Shown piece by piece: positions 48,764-61,728 of a stretch of DNA of 64,000 bases. The position numbers were made by a program, and so were the translations under genes. Source of the DNA: Solenopsis invicta (lineage: Eukaryota; Arthropoda; Insecta; Hymenoptera; Formicidae); contig NC_052679.1 in NCBI RefSeq assembly GCF_016802725.1, positions 18,531,635 through 18,595,634 of the forward strand. The letters are read 5' to 3'. Position 1 is the first letter of the stretch. The number at the start of each line of letters is the position of its first letter. The notes under the pieces were generated by a model. That model searched no databases. It was given only the letters and a program-made list of their open reading frames with translations, and was not told the DNA's origin.

Positions 48764-51209
48764 TCATGCCGAACATGCAGGAACATCGAGACCATGAAGT
48801 ATCATGAACACCATAGAATATGGTGGTAAAAGCACGGGAACCGTAGTATCCAATATCACAGGTCGAAACGGCGGCAAATCTCCATTCGATCGCAACTTCA
48901 ACGCTTCAGCTTCGTTATTCAGTTTTATTTCGCTACGCGAAACAAATATATAACTCAAATTTACTATTCATTTGATGTATAAAATTTGGTTTATCATTTT
49001 ATACACACCTGGACTGTAAACAATCAGCTGTCAGGACGTAATAGAAAATCTTGACAGTTTTGCTCATTTTGCTCCGTACAAACAAGTTTGATAAATCCAC
49101 GTAGGCTGCGGTCTTGTCTATATTCATTCCGTACACCGTGATAGCCGGTACTCTGGCAATTAACGCTTTCTCTGGCGTGCAATGCGCATACAATCGTACG
49201 TAGCCGAAATTGTTGGGCGTAACCAATTCCAAGACCTTTTCTGATACGAATTGTTTATAGAAGACGCTGACCCACCAGTCGGGATTTGGTACGAGATCCG
49301 GCGAAACCATAGCGTAATTTCCGCCGAATAACGATTGTCTCGTGACGACGTTTAATCCGGCCTTAGCGCTGTATCCCAATTTGTCCAACCATAAAAATCC
49401 GGCTACGAATCTGTCGGATAATTCGGGCGCGCCTCCACCGAACGCGGTACTGGTCTCTGCTGCAAATTAGATAATCTATTGTGTAATCCTTTTATGTTAT
49501 GCAATAGTATATGCTTAATTGAAAAATCTATCCTAGAAAGATAGTGATAAATAATACTTATAAAAAAGATAAATTTAAAAATTGCAAGATCTGCGGTTTA
49601 AAAAAAAAAATATTACACATTTGAGAATATCATAATTTAACTTTATATGTGTAAATAATAACATTGTAATTTAAAAAAATAATTCTTTAAAAGAAACTAA
49701 AAGCAAAAAAGTGAGATTAAATAACATAATATCCAATATTTTGATATTAATGTAAGGCACGTACACAGCCACATAGAAACGTTTTTCCCCGACTCGGTAA
49801 TGAATTGTTTCATGGACTTGATTTGCGCCGGTAACCAGTTGAATGTGACAGGATGCACGAAATCATTAACTTTAGCCTCTCGTCCGTTTAAATAATACTG
49901 ATGCCAAGTAACATAATTTACAGTGTACTTTTGACTACTTAAAAACGTCTTGGCATATTGCTCTCCCATTTGATTATTATCTCCAACATGATTCACTTCT
50001 GGTCCAACGAGAATGCTGTTAACATATCCTGCTTCGTCTAGCAATTGCCTCAAATGATCATAATTCTTTGCGAGTTCAGTCGCAGGAACTGTCACATTGA
50101 ACACATGTTTAAAGGAATTTGGTTCTGAAAACGTCAAAATTAGCATCAGAAGTTTTCTATGTATTATTGTTCATATGTATATATATTTTATGTGGGAAAT
50201 TAATATATTTATATTTTAATTCTATATATATAATTTTTTTCTTATTTATTATTTTACATTTATAAACTAATCATTCCTGTAGCGATCCTGGCACAAAGAG
50301 TCACACATCTGCTCTCTATGCCAAAGATCCAAGTTCAAATCCCACTAATCAAAAAATTGTTATTTGTATCAATTTTTCGCGTTGATATAATTGTTTACCA
50401 TTTCCTAATTGCCAGTCTAGAGTCATGCCTTGATTTTTAGCGAATGCAATAATCTCCTGAGCGTTACTGTCATTCCATGATCCATCTGGATTTCTTAGCA
50501 ATACATTCAGATCGAAGATCATTTGTAATTCCGACTTTGCCGTAAAATCATAGATAGCGAGCAGATCCGTGCCAGAAATGGTAAAGTTGCTAATGTCCTG
50601 GCCGTCCACAGGGCTGAGAATCTTCTCGGAAAAACTTTGTTCCATCTAAATCATCATGTATGCATTAAGATAATAAGGTTAAAATCACACAAGTAGTTTT
50701 ATAAATATTTTATATCATTCTATGATCTTGAATTAAGTAAAATAAACAAGTCTTCTGCAGCACAATTTGCAAAATCATTTTGTTTTACTTAGGAGGATGT
50801 GATATTTAACCACCTGATTCTGAACAAATATCAAACAATCTGCCGAGGTTCCACCCACTCTGACATAAGCAGGGCTCAGGTGACGAGCCAAATTGATAAA
50901 TTTCTCTTGTCCAATGGGTAACTCATCCATTGCTCGAAGTAAGGATGTGTCGAGTCCAAACGACAAGAATTTGTTGGAGACTATGTGTAACAGAGGCTGC
51001 TGTCTGTCGAAATGGAACACATAGGTGCGGATAGGACTATGGAGATTGGAGTTCCATAATGAGAGAATCAATAGTGTTGAGCAAAGGCCTAATGCAGTAA
51101 AGCAAAGTAAGGAGCGTACAGTTATGCCTGCAAAAAAAAGAACATGTAAAATTTATTAATAATAGAAAAAGTATATCAAGGAATAAAAAAAGTTACCTAA
51201 CATTTTCAT
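48764..51209 (-). CDS. Hpse: Heparanase (glycoside hydrolase family 79), 6 exons
   Basis: Exons (minus): 51209-51197, 51127-50814, 50645-50399, 50124-49765, 49459-49009, 48932-48764; 517 aa, close to human HPSE (543). Heparanase is an endo-beta-glucuronidase that cuts heparan sulfate in lysosomes and the extracellular matrix. A hydrophobic signal or anchor (LLCFTALGLCSTLLILSLW) follows MKMLGITVRS. YVRVGGTSADCL is the conserved start of the TIM barrel. The acid/base Glu lies in WQLGNEPNSF (residue 192, its codon split between exons 3 and 4) and the nucleophile Glu in WLSETSTAFGGGAP (residue 313), a spacing like human E225/E343. I chose donor GTACGTG at 49764 because it restores the WLxET motif; the alternative GTGTAC two bases upstream would lose a residue. 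The C-terminal beta domain ends YSMVFMILHGLDVPAC. Confidence 0.93.
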
Positions 51210-51982
51210 ATTATAATATGAGAATTTTGTATCTGTATATATTATTTTTATACTTATACTTAGATATTTATACTTATGCTTTATACTTATACTTTGATAA
51301 AAGAACAAGAGAATAATGCGATAAAATAGATTTAAGTGCAGACATAGATATGTAAATACACGTGTTTCAAATACGACCACGTGACGTAAAGTTTTGCCGG
51401 CAAGTATGGCGGCAAGATGGCTCCAAAAGCCAATTTGCTATCGGCTGCGACGTAAAACGCAGTAAAAACAAGATATTAATTGCGCTAATTGATGTAACGC
51501 TTTAGGCCAGGCGAGCAAAGGCGAATCGTAACGTTCATCCCATGTATTTCTTGATCAAAATACGTGTTTCTTTTCCCTCGAGTTCCAACTTACTTCTACG
51601 TACGCGTAAGTCGTTTGGATCATGATATTCCTGATACCGGCTCTTGCCCCAGTCGTTATTTGCGAAGTAGCTCATCGTCGCCAAACAAGATTCTCACAAC
51701 CCAGCCAGATCGACGTAACATAAATGTCACATGCACATCCGTTGCTATTACGCTGCTCTTCCCTTCTTGCGCATCGGCGAACAATTGAACGCTGTAGCCC
51801 CCTCCTGTTTCCGTTTCGCGCTGCGAGAATAATCGAGGCGGGTGCGATGAAAAATGAACGACTTTGCTTTGTAATGTTTTTTTCCCCTCGATAAAAATTC
51901 AGAAATAAATAGAATATTAATAATTAAATACCAATTAAATTTATTATTAATATTAAATAATTAGCAATTAATATAGTATCAA

Positions 51983-52359
51983 TCTCTGGTGGAAAAAATT
52001 TTACACAAATTTAAGAAATGCTACAAAAATCTATAAAAAAATACTAGAATTAAAACAATTTTATTAATTTTTATAATTAAATACATATTTTTATTAAAAA
52101 AATAATCTTTCCAAAAAAATAATTTCTACTTTCTATCTTTAGTAGTACTTTGTATTTATTCATAGAAATTTTTTCCACCAGAATAAGTTACTTAGAAATG
52201 TGCTCATTATAGTTTGATGTAGTTTCACCAAGAAATTTAGAGAAATCACAGAAACAACGCATTATAAAAATACAAAAATTTAGAAAAGTGTCCTAATTCT
52301 AACATTTTTACATAGATTTTTGACATTTCTTAAAATTATGTAGAATTTTTCCGCTAGGG
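51983..52359. mobile_element. MITE-like element, about 70-bp terminal inverted repeats
   Basis: Left CTCTGGTGGAAAAAATTTTAC and right GTAGAATTTTTCCGCTAGGG are near reverse complements, and the similarity continues inward (AAGAAATG..ACAAAAATCTAT). An extra copy of the tip (AAATTTTTTCCACCAG near 52167) inside it suggests a nested insertion. It lies between heparanase and the next gene. Confidence 0.65.
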
Positions 52360-52666
52360 ATGTTTTTGTCTATTGATTATCGAGACAAATAGCTAATCCG
52401 CAGACTTGTCTTCTATCAAATAAAAAAAAGGGGAATAAAAGAAATTTGTTCACATTTAAAGAATTAAATTTATATTGAATTATTACAGATTGAGAATTGA
52501 ATTTCGATCATTTTGGCAAATAATTATATATTCTACGAAAACTCAGAGTTTTCCAAGATAATAACTGCAGAGTTAATTATATATGTATATGTAGCTTACC
52601 TTTTCTATGAAAAAAATTTCCTGATTATACTAACAATTAGAGGGACATTATGATTTTAGTTCTATT

Positions 52667-54172
52667 TTATTTCTGTTTAGATTTAGGTGGACCACGTGCT
52701 TTTTTTGGACGGACTTTTTTGACGTTTCGTAGCGTGTTGCTTGCTCGTTCACAATGACTGGTACACAATAAGATCACTTCACGACTTTCAAGGTGTGAGC
52801 CAGATGTAGATGCAGCCTGATATTCTGAAGAGACTTTGCTCCTTGTACTATCTATTTTTTCGGTACTCGTATACGATGTTTTTGCCGATTGTAATTTCTT
52901 CGTTCTAGGCTTCAACCAACGTTTTCGTGTTCTACGAACTATAAATAATTACTTATCCAATTAAGTGTGCTTATCCAGCAATTTAATGTCAAGCACCACG
53001 AAAAGTACACTGTTAAAAATATCTTGAAATTCAATGTATTTTTGAGTTATACGTTAAATTTAATGTATCTATAACTGAAAATACGTGTATGAAATTTAAT
53101 GTACATTTGACGACATTAAATGTACATTAAATATTTTTAATGTATCTGCTTGAAATTTGCTTCTGTTACGTTACATTAAATTCTGCTGCCGAATTTTAAC
53201 AGTGTTAAACAATCATATTATATAAACTTATGTGACCAAGTGGAATAAAAAATCATATGATGTCAAAATGGTTTTAAAATGATAATTAAGTCACTTTTCG
53301 ATCAATTAACAGTCATTTTGATATCATTTTGACTTGCTGTTCTACTTAAAGAGTTGCAATTTTAAGATTATGTCTACATAGATTATTTACATATTATTTA
53401 CATTATATTTTTACATGAATTTAAATTATTATAGTTAACATAAGGCAGAAAAAATAAAGTTATAAGATTGTTAATACATCTAATTTTTAATGTTGATAAA
53501 ATAAAAATATATAGTATTCAAAATTGAAAAACGGAATATAATTTCACTATTTCTGAATCTCCTAGGATTCAGAGATTATTGTTCACATAAGATGAAACAT
53601 ATAGTTCAAAATAGTTTTCAATGTACATATGTAATATAGATTATTTATATTTTACGCGTAAACGCCCAGTCCTGTCTTAAATTTTCGATACACGTTGATA
53701 AAAAATGAAACGTATAAAGTGAAAAGATTGGAGTTCACCTTTAGGCGAGGTTTCCGCATCGTTCGAATCGGAGCTGGAATTCGAGGAATGGGGTGCACGA
53801 GATCGACTCTTATTCGCGGCACGGTTCCTATAGGAAACGCTACGTCGGCGCTTCCTCTTCACGTTTAATCTTTGCCGTGATTCCGAGCTGCTCAGCTCGT
53901 CCTCCGCCCAGAATTGCCGATCGGTATCGTCTGAGATTGGTGGAGCTGGACCGGGTAGCTATAATGATGTTAAAATAATTAACATCATTCTGTGTGTTGT
54001 CATACATGTATGTGCTACTTATTTATTTTTGTTACGCTTCACTCACAGCTTCTCCATGGGTATTCAAAGCGCGTCCTCCTCTCTTCTGTTCAACGTCGAC
54101 ACGATTTTCATAACCCTCCTCCTCGGAGCTGCACATCATCTTCGCGTCCCCCCAAGCACAATAGTAACCCAT
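52667..54172 (-). CDS. Uncharacterised 205-aa basic, Ser/Arg/Lys-rich protein, 3 exons
   Basis: Exons (minus): 54172-54047, 53958-53739, 52938-52667; 618 nt with clean GTGAGT/GTGAAC donors, TATAG acceptors and matching phases. The N-terminus is acidic (MCSSEEEGYENRVDVEQ). The middle holds DDTDRQFWAEDELSSSES followed by strongly basic runs (KRKRRRSVSYRNR, RKRWLKPRTKK) and a Ser-rich segment. The C-terminus is KKVRPKKARGPPKSKQK. Several runs fit nuclear localisation signals, so a nuclear or chromatin-associated, mostly disordered protein is likely. I do not recognise a domain. It sits just downstream of BRD8 on the same strand, about 740 bp from the BRD8 stop. Confidence 0.6.
53007..53205. mobile_element. 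MITE with ACACTGTTAAAA ends
   Basis: The termini ACACTGTTAAAAAT and ATTTTAACAGTGT are inverted repeats. The interior repeats AATTTAATGTA and TACATTAAAT phrases in both orientations. About 200 bp, in an intron of the uncharacterised 205-aa gene. Confidence 0.75.
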
Positions 54173-54912
54173 TTTCTTATTTCACATACGTACAAATCGC
54201 ACTATTGCAATTATGACGCACAATTTATCGCATTTTACAATTATTGTTACGACATACTGGTGAATTTTTACGATACTCGGATAATCGATAGGGCAAGAGT
54301 TACACGAGATGTGTAGTGTTTTTTTCGTTAATTGCAGCTACCACGTCAGATTCATCAATTTAAAAATTATCCCGCTGAATGGAATAATTTTTTTATAGGC
54401 TCAACTTTGAGAAATTCATCAATTTTTCGTTGAATTTTTATTTGTAAGAAACAAAATCGTTTAATCGACACTTCTGGCAACAGAACAAATGTAAGTATCT
54501 CTTTATCTTTTTTTATTAATATATAATTTTTTATTACACATCAAAGATAAAGAGTCAAAGATTTGAAAATTAAATTGAAAAAAGCATCACTTCGTAATCT
54601 TTCGCAAGTTTTAGAATTGTTCATGAATATCATAAATGTACCATATAATTAGCCTTATAAAGTACGAGATAAATTAATTTTATATAATGATTATACAATA
54701 ATTATCACACATAACCTTTCCTTGTAGGCTTCGGGTATCGTTTACAACTTCGTACACAACGTCAGTACGTATATTTTACCTCAATGAAAAATATGTCTCT
54801 ATTTTCCTCCGCCACATTCATATCTTTCAATCGTTTACGCACGAATGTATCTTTACATCTGTATATGTATGTACAATGCTGTACATACAATACAGTCTGT
54901 ATTGTTAATAGT

Positions 54913-57900
54913 CTAATCATTCTCGGATTTTCTGCGTTTTTTCGAACGTGGACTGTCGGTATCGTGGGGACTCGGAGTGATGTGACTTCGTTTCCGCTTA
55001 AGACTGCTCTCGTTCGCTTCGTTGCTACCGCTCGCTGCGGTTCTAGTTTCTCTCCGAGACGTTCCTTCTTCCGCTGCTTGTTGCATTACCTAAAATTAAG
55101 TGACATTAATAAGTTTCAAAAAATACAAATATAATTAAAGATAAACTGTTATAATACACACTGAAAGAACATAATTTAAAAAAAAACAAAGCACTCTAGC
55201 GTATCTTTAATAATATTCTTACTATTACTATATGTCAGCAACCGCTAACAAAAAAAGTATTATGTGGATTATAACTAATAAATTTATATAAAAAAATTTT
55301 CCTTACCTGCATTTCGTGCAAACACTCCTTTTGCATCGAGACTGCCATTTTAAAGATAACCGAATTGTGCTTGTTGTACATAATCGCATTCTGGAACATA
55401 AGCATGACATCCCTCTGAAAGTGCGTGTTCGATCTGATCGTGCCGTTGTCGATGTTCTTTTTGATAGTCGACAGATCCATTGGTCGAAAGATCACCGAGT
55501 GATATCCGGGTGCATGGTCCTCTGTAATCGGCCTAAGAAATACCGACGCGAATTTATGTGTGGCCAGCCGATTGTAGACGAGCAGGATTGATTTTTTCCA
55601 GGCACGATAATCCGCGCCCTCCCCGGTACTCTCGTTCTCCGGCTCGCTATCCACGGCAATGTTTTGCTTTTTAGAATATGTCTTCATCGCCCGATTGCTG
55701 CTCAATTTGCTCAACGAGGACTCTTCCTCGTCCAATTCTCCGGATTCTTCCCCGACTGTGAATTCCGTCTCCTTCTTTACGCTTTGCTCGCCTTCCACAT
55801 TCTTCTTGACGTCCTCTTTCTCCTCTTTTTCTTCCTTCACCTCTACACTCTCTTTCTTGTTTTCTTCCGATAGACCGCGAAGCGGGCTCTTTCCGTGAAA
55901 CAAACTGCTAGTTTCCGGTTCCGTTTCGGTTTTCAATTCTTTGACTTCCGCATTCTCTATTTTCTTAATACTCATTTCCGCGTCAGCTGTCGCAATTTCA
56001 ACTGGCTCGCTCTTGATACTTTTCGTCTCCTCTGTGGTTGCCACACGCGTGATATTCTCGTTTCTATCGGCTGACTCTTTGCCAGCCTCCTCCTCTTTGA
56101 CTTCTATGTCCTGCAAAATGGAACTGGTAGTATCCTCCGAGGAATCCTTGACTTCTTCCTTCTTAAACTCATCCGTGTATATCTCCGTTTCCTCATTCGC
56201 TCCCTCTGCCTGTGACTTTACCGAAGACTCTTCCTTTTTTGTCTCCACGACAGTCTTCTCTTTTACCAGGACTGATTCCTCCTTGAACGATTCTAAGGAC
56301 TCCGTACTCTCGGCCGTGTTTTCGATAATCTGCTCCTCCGCTACCGCTTTCTTCTTACTCTCCGCACTTTGATTGCTCTCGTCGTCTTCCAGGATCAAAC
56401 TGATGTCCTGCGACTTTTCTGTGTCTTCGGCACTGGGTATATCGTTCGTTACCTCCGAAGAGACACTGACAATTTCCGCAGAGGGCACGTCCTGCTGATC
56501 CCCTGTAATTTTCGTTAAATATATTTCTAATTGATCTAATCTCGCATTATCTTTACCTTCAGTGTCTTCCGAAGGGTCCTTCTGTTCTTTAACGCTACCG
56601 GATGATTCTTTGTCCTCAGGCGCAGCCACTTCCGTTTCTTCTTCCTCCTCGTCTTCTTCTATCACCTCCATGGCTTCGTCTACCGTCTCCTTCTTTTCTA
56701 CCGGAAGTTTAGACCTATTTTCCTCGGTTTCTACGTTCGACGGAGCGTCCATGGATTTTGTTTCAACCAATTGTTTTTCTTCCGTTGGAGTGTTTTTACT
56801 GGCCTCACCAACGTTGATTTCTACTTCCGAAACAAGCTTCTCCGTCAGATTCGTTTTCTTATTGCAAGTACTGGTCTCGGATTTTATTTCCGAAGTGTTT
56901 GACACAATTTGATCTTCTTTGATCTCTGTGACAATAATTTTAGGTTTCTGCGGATCTATGGCGACGGTTCCAATAATTTCGGCGATATTCGAGGTACTGG
57001 AATCAATCTCCTCGATCGCCATTTCGCTTTGCGGCGAATCGGAGAGTGACACGGCTTCATCTACATCCCTTGGTTGCGGTTTTGGTACTGTTGTTGCTGC
57101 TATCGGTATTTCCGTTGCTTGCTGAGACGTACTCGCGAGACCACCGATAACCGTTGCTGTCGTCGTTGTTGTCGTTGTCGGCGTCGAACTGCTTGTGTCG
57201 AGTGTCTGTGGGCTAGCAGTGATATCTTGCTTAATCAATTCCTCGATGTCGTGGATGATATTGTTTATCTCGTCTTTATCCATCACGTTCGCCATTATGT
57301 CTTTTTGCATCACGTCTATGTGGTCAATTATCTGCACCATGTTCTCTGCCACGGGCACGTTTGTCGGAGGGGTGGCGGTCGCTGAAGCAATCGCCGACAT
57401 CGTCGTCGCTGTTGCCGTCACCGTCGCCTCATTCTGGATAGCCATCTGCTGCACCTGGACTTGTGATTGCGCCGCTTGTTGGAAATTGCGCACCTCGGAC
57501 GTAGTGGCGGCCACAGTTGTGGTTGTCTGTTGCGCATGGGATACGATCGTGGTGGAAGTTGTTTGCAGATTCGGCAAGGGTCCTCTCTGCGTGCTCGCTG
57601 GCATTTCCAGTAACATAGAGAGCGTAGGAGCGCCAACGGACGGCCGTTCCGGTGTTGCATTCGCGCTGGCGATTGCCGTCGAAACCATCTGCTGTAACTG
57701 CGGCGATACGTTCTGCGCCAGTTGCGCGTTTAACGCCTTTGGACTAGATCCGAGTAAACTGGTGATGGTTGGCGTTCCCGCTTGACCGGAAGGAGTGGAT
57801 GGAAAGGACTGTATAGTTTGAGTGGTTGGGCTAGGAGACTTCAGCAGACTCGTCAGCAATGGAGATCTGCCACCCTTGTTGCTCTTCTTTTCCTCGTCAT

Positions 57901-58504
57901 TCTCTGCTGGCGATTCCATCGTAGCGGGTTCCTGCACTTGTACCTCCGTTGTACTTTCCATCACTTTGCGAGTTTGGTTTACGACCGAGATAGTCGGTGA
58001 ACTTATCTCCTGCTTCTGTTGCTGCTGACGTTTCAGCCACGCAATGTGAGTCCGCGCCTTCTGCTCCATTTCGCGTTCCTCTTGCTGTATATCAAGCCAC
58101 ATTTTCTCTAGTTTCTCGTCGCTTATCGTACCGGATTTGAGATGTTTTATATCCGTTTTGAGTCGCAGATATTCCTCCTTCTGACGAATCAGAGTCTGAC
58201 CCAACTCAGCCATTCTTTCTTGAGTTAATTTTCGGACTACAGACTCGCTGGTGGTCTCGCCGCTCTCCCGTTTTTTCCTCTTCGGCGTGTCCGCATTCTC
58301 CAGCAGATGCGCATATTGCATGGCGCATGACTTTTGTGAGAACCAATCTGCAGGCCTTAGCAATTCTTTCTCGACAAATGGTCTCATAGACCTGGACACA
58401 CTCATCCAATTTTGATCCCCAGACTTCAGTACGCTTGACGCAAGACACAGTTGTTCTCGCGTGGTCCATGCGTCGCAGTTCGAGTTGGTACGTTTGAGTT
58501 TCAT
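54913..58504 (-). CDS. Brd8: Bromodomain-containing protein 8, NuA4/TIP60 complex subunit
   Basis: Two coding exons: a single 3198-nt exon (58504-55307) and a last exon (55089-54913); 1124 aa. BRD8 is a subunit of the NuA4/TIP60 histone acetyltransferase complex. The N-terminal SANT-like block reads CDAWTTREQLCLASSVLKSG then QNWMSVSRSMRPF and PADWFSQKSCAMQY (residues about 10-65), matching BRD8 proteins closely. It is followed by TPKRKK and a coiled-coil (RMAELGQTLIRQKEEY). A long low-complexity centre is first Ser/Thr/Gln-rich, then Glu/Lys/Ser-rich. The C-terminal bromodomain (about 985-1066) has PITEDHAPGYHSVIFRPMDL and NAIMYNKHNS, whose YN is the acetyl-lysine-binding Asn. The tail is basic and ends KKRRKSEND. 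The exon begins two bases before the ATG (TTTCAG/GAATG), so the 5' UTR is in an upstream exon, probably near 59.1 kb. Confidence 0.93.
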
Positions 58505-59679
58505 TCCTGAAATTTATTTTCTTAATTAGATATATCATTTATCTTTTACAATTAAAAAGTTAAATGTAAATAATAGAAAATAATAGGAACTATTGCTCAA
58601 AAAAGTGATCAAATTCAAGATTAAACAAAGTAACTTAAACCATAAATTTTGTAAGTAAATGTAAGATAAAAATTAAATTAATAGAGCATATTTTCAGTTA
58701 CATTTTCTTTCCTTAGTTTTTCTTAAAATCTATTTTTAAATGTATAAATGTATATATTTTATATCCAATATTTAAAAAGCAGAAAATAAAATTAAAACAA
58801 ATAAAAACATAAATCATTCGCGCAAGTAGATTTTTTGTGGAGTCTTATGCGTATAGATTATCTCTCCCTATTCCTTCTTGACATTTTATGCTGAATATTT
58901 ATTCGAATATTTACTTTAAAGCGGATAAAATTAGCAAACAAGTTTTATTGCGGTAAGCACAAAATGAGATTATCTGAATTTTGGTTTGATTTAAAATTAA
59001 ATAATGTTTATTGGAACTCAACATTTTGTGTATCCTAACCTGTACATTAAGCATCTTACGTCAAAGACGTGAAGAATGTCGAACTTACTGTCTTGCATCG
59101 ATGTCATTGCGCCTCTTTAGGTAGATTCTGGTCTCGCTGTGATTTGTGATGAGATACGCGCGACGTAACTTTAAATTGCAAATAACTGGCTGCACTTTAC
59201 CTGACTTTGCCTCGCAATTCTTTAAAAAGAACACAGAAATGAATTCCGTTCCGCCGTCCAAATTACTGAAATTACACAGCGTGGTGGGAGTCGGCCTTTA
59301 CTAGTCATGCGATGTAAACGTAGCTTTCGAACGTATTTTTACGACTTTGTGATGGACCAATCAAAGAAGAGAATATATAACGTTTTCTTCTTTGATTGGC
59401 CCATAGCAGCATCGTTGCAAAACCTCATATGTTTGTTCTTTGGAACAGACGGACAGCTGATTGTAAATTCGAACGCAGGAACGTCGTGACGGGAAACGTC
59501 AGAAACATCGTAATGGCGGAACGAGTGGAAGTTATTGAAGTCCCAGGCTGTGTCTCGTCGCCGTGAGTGGAGGCAAAACGTGCGAAGCGAGCGAGCGTGC
59601 GAGTCGCGAGGACTGTGCTCAGAGTCCGTCTCGAGGACACCGGTCGTTTGTCGAAATTCGTCGAGTCCCCGCCGCGACG
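58505..59679. promoter_or_regulatory. Divergent control region of BRD8 (-) and tetraspanin (+)
   Basis: About 0.6 kb of AT-rich sequence (BRD8 5' intron) is followed by GC-richer DNA from about 59040. A 14-bp perfect inverted repeat (59357-59370 and 59386-59399) carries CCAAT on both strands around an ATATATAA core, a likely NF-Y/TATA-type promoter arrangement. CpG-rich sequence at 59520-59679 is probably the tetraspanin 5' UTR. Confidence 0.5.
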
Positions 59680-61728
59680 ATGATGAATAATCGCAGGCGC
59701 AGTAACTTCACGTATGTCAGTTCGTGCGTGAAGTACATGATCTTCATGCTGAATTTTGTCTTCTGGGTGAGTGAATCCTCTTCGTATTCTTCGTGTCACG
59801 CTTTTGTCTCCATACTATGTGTACGCTATGCATAATCCGCGATTTGCTCCAGGTAAAGTGATTCATAGGATCACATTTGTATCATTGTTGAATCTGAATT
59901 GTTAGTATGCCAGCTAAATTTCCACGTTCTTCTCACAGATTATGTCCATTTCCATCAATGTATATTAACTTTAATTTCAATTTAACTTACTCTTTATCTT
60001 TTTTCTAATCTTTAGAATTAGAAAAAGATGAAGAGTAATATAGACCAAAATCAAAGTTAATTCATACTGGTGGAAATGGACATTAGATAGGATAAGAGCT
60101 AAAGATAGTCAATATAGAAAGACGGTAGACAGAAACAATTTTTTTTATGCCTAGCTGTTTGGTGGATTGCTGATCGGCGTAGGTCTCTATGCGTTCGTGG
60201 ATAAATGGCAGGCAACTGGATCTGTCCGAGTGGAGAATGTCTACGACGTGGTCTTGAACATCTCTCTGGTGATGCTGATAGCTGGCGGAGTGGTTTTTGT
60301 CGTTAGTTTTGCAGGATGCGTCGGAGCCCTTCGCGAAAACACATGCCTTCTTAAATTTGTTAGTTTTCTGCAGAATGTTCTCTTTGCAGTACAAAATGCA
60401 TAATTAACTAATCAATTCTTTTTTTTAGTACTCGCTGTGTCTTCTAGTATTTTTCCTTTTGGAGATGGGTGTAGCGATCGTCGGTTTTGTATTTCCGCAT
60501 ACTCTGCAGTCTCTTTTGGAAGAATCATTCACGGACAAAATAATTCAGACGTACAGAGAAGATCCAGATCTACAAAATTTCATCGATTTTGGTCAACAGG
60601 AGGTATAGATCGTGAATAAAATTATTAATGATAAAAATACATTTCTTATATGTTGGTACATGCAGCAGAACATTTATACAATTTCATATTGCAGTTCAAG
60701 TGTTGTGGCTTGAGTCAAGAGGGATACCTGGACTGGGGGAAGAATGAATATTTTAATTGCACTAGCCCTAGTGTAGAACGTTGCGGTGTACCTTTCTCTT
60801 GTTGCATAAACGCTACTGATATATCCGTATGTATATTGTTTTTTTATGGTCAGATCAGTGCAAAAGTTTTGGCACTCTTTTTGGTGTTACTCCTATTACA
60901 CCGTGTGCCAACACTAGTAGACATTACAGCAATTTATATATTAGAAAAATAATGTTAAGATCTATAATAAAAAGTTGATGCCATTCTCGAGTTATTTACA
61001 GTGCTATCTCGTGTCTGCGTAAATACGCCTAAAAAAAGAATATGCGTAATTATTATCATGTATGAGTTTAAGAAAGAAACAAAAATGATCAGATGCTGTA
61101 AAAAGTATTTGCGATAAATTTGGAAAATTTTAAAATGGCTTTTACATCTATCATTTTTATTCCTTTCCGAAATTTGTACATTAAAATCGCATGCAAATAT
61201 TCTGTTTTTTTAGACTTATGTTCGCGGATACAAATTAGCATTATAAATAACTCAAATGTCATCAACTTTTTTTTTAGATAACTCCTGATGTAACCTTTCC
61301 AATAATATATGATTTGCCCTAATATCTGATAGTGTTGACACGTAACAAAAGTAACATTATTTTTTGAAAGAATCAAGACTTTCGCATCTTACAGAAAGTC
61401 AAAGATAATTAAAAGATATTCTATCTTCGCGAAAGATATTTTTAATGCTTTTAATTATATTTACTGCTAATGAGATAATTTCAACTTTCAGAGTGGACTT
61501 GTAAATATAATGTGCGGCTACAAGGTTCAGATGTTACCAGTATCAGAAGCAAGTAAAAAAGTGTGGACCAGCGGATGCATCGAGATCGTCCGAAGTTGGG
61601 CGGAACGTAATCTCTACACGATAGCTGGCATCGCTCTGGGTATTGCGCTCAGCCAGCTTTTTGTCATCTACCTCGCGAAAACGTTGGAGGGCCAGATCGA
61701 GCTGCAGAAGTCCCGCTGGCATTCCTGA
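59680..61728 (+). CDS. TspanC8-type tetraspanin, 5 exons
   Basis: Exons 59680-59766, 60155-60358, 60429-60602, 60695-60826 and 61492-61728, all phase 0, give 277 aa. Four TM helices: YMIFMLNFVFWLFGGLLIGV, the ISLVMLIAGGVVFVV region, CLLVFFLLEMGVAIVGFVF, and the C-terminal NLYTIAGIALGIALSQLFVI. The small intracellular motif GCVGALREN is typical. The large loop has eight cysteines (KCCG, FNC, ERC, SCC, MCG, GC), with YFNCTSPS and CGVPFSCC, the pattern of the TspanC8 group. TspanC8 proteins (vertebrate Tspan5/10/14/15/17/33; fly Tsp3A, Tsp26A, Tsp86D) bind ADAM10/Kuzbanian and control its exit from the ER and Notch cleavage. Which of the TspanC8 paralogues this is cannot be decided here. Confidence 0.9.

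Noticed and set aside
56562..57785. Long open frames antisense to BRD8 (Ser/Val/Cys-rich, up to 196 codons)
   Set aside because: They mirror the low-complexity Glu/Lys/Ser/Thr coding sequence on the minus strand; shadows of a real gene.
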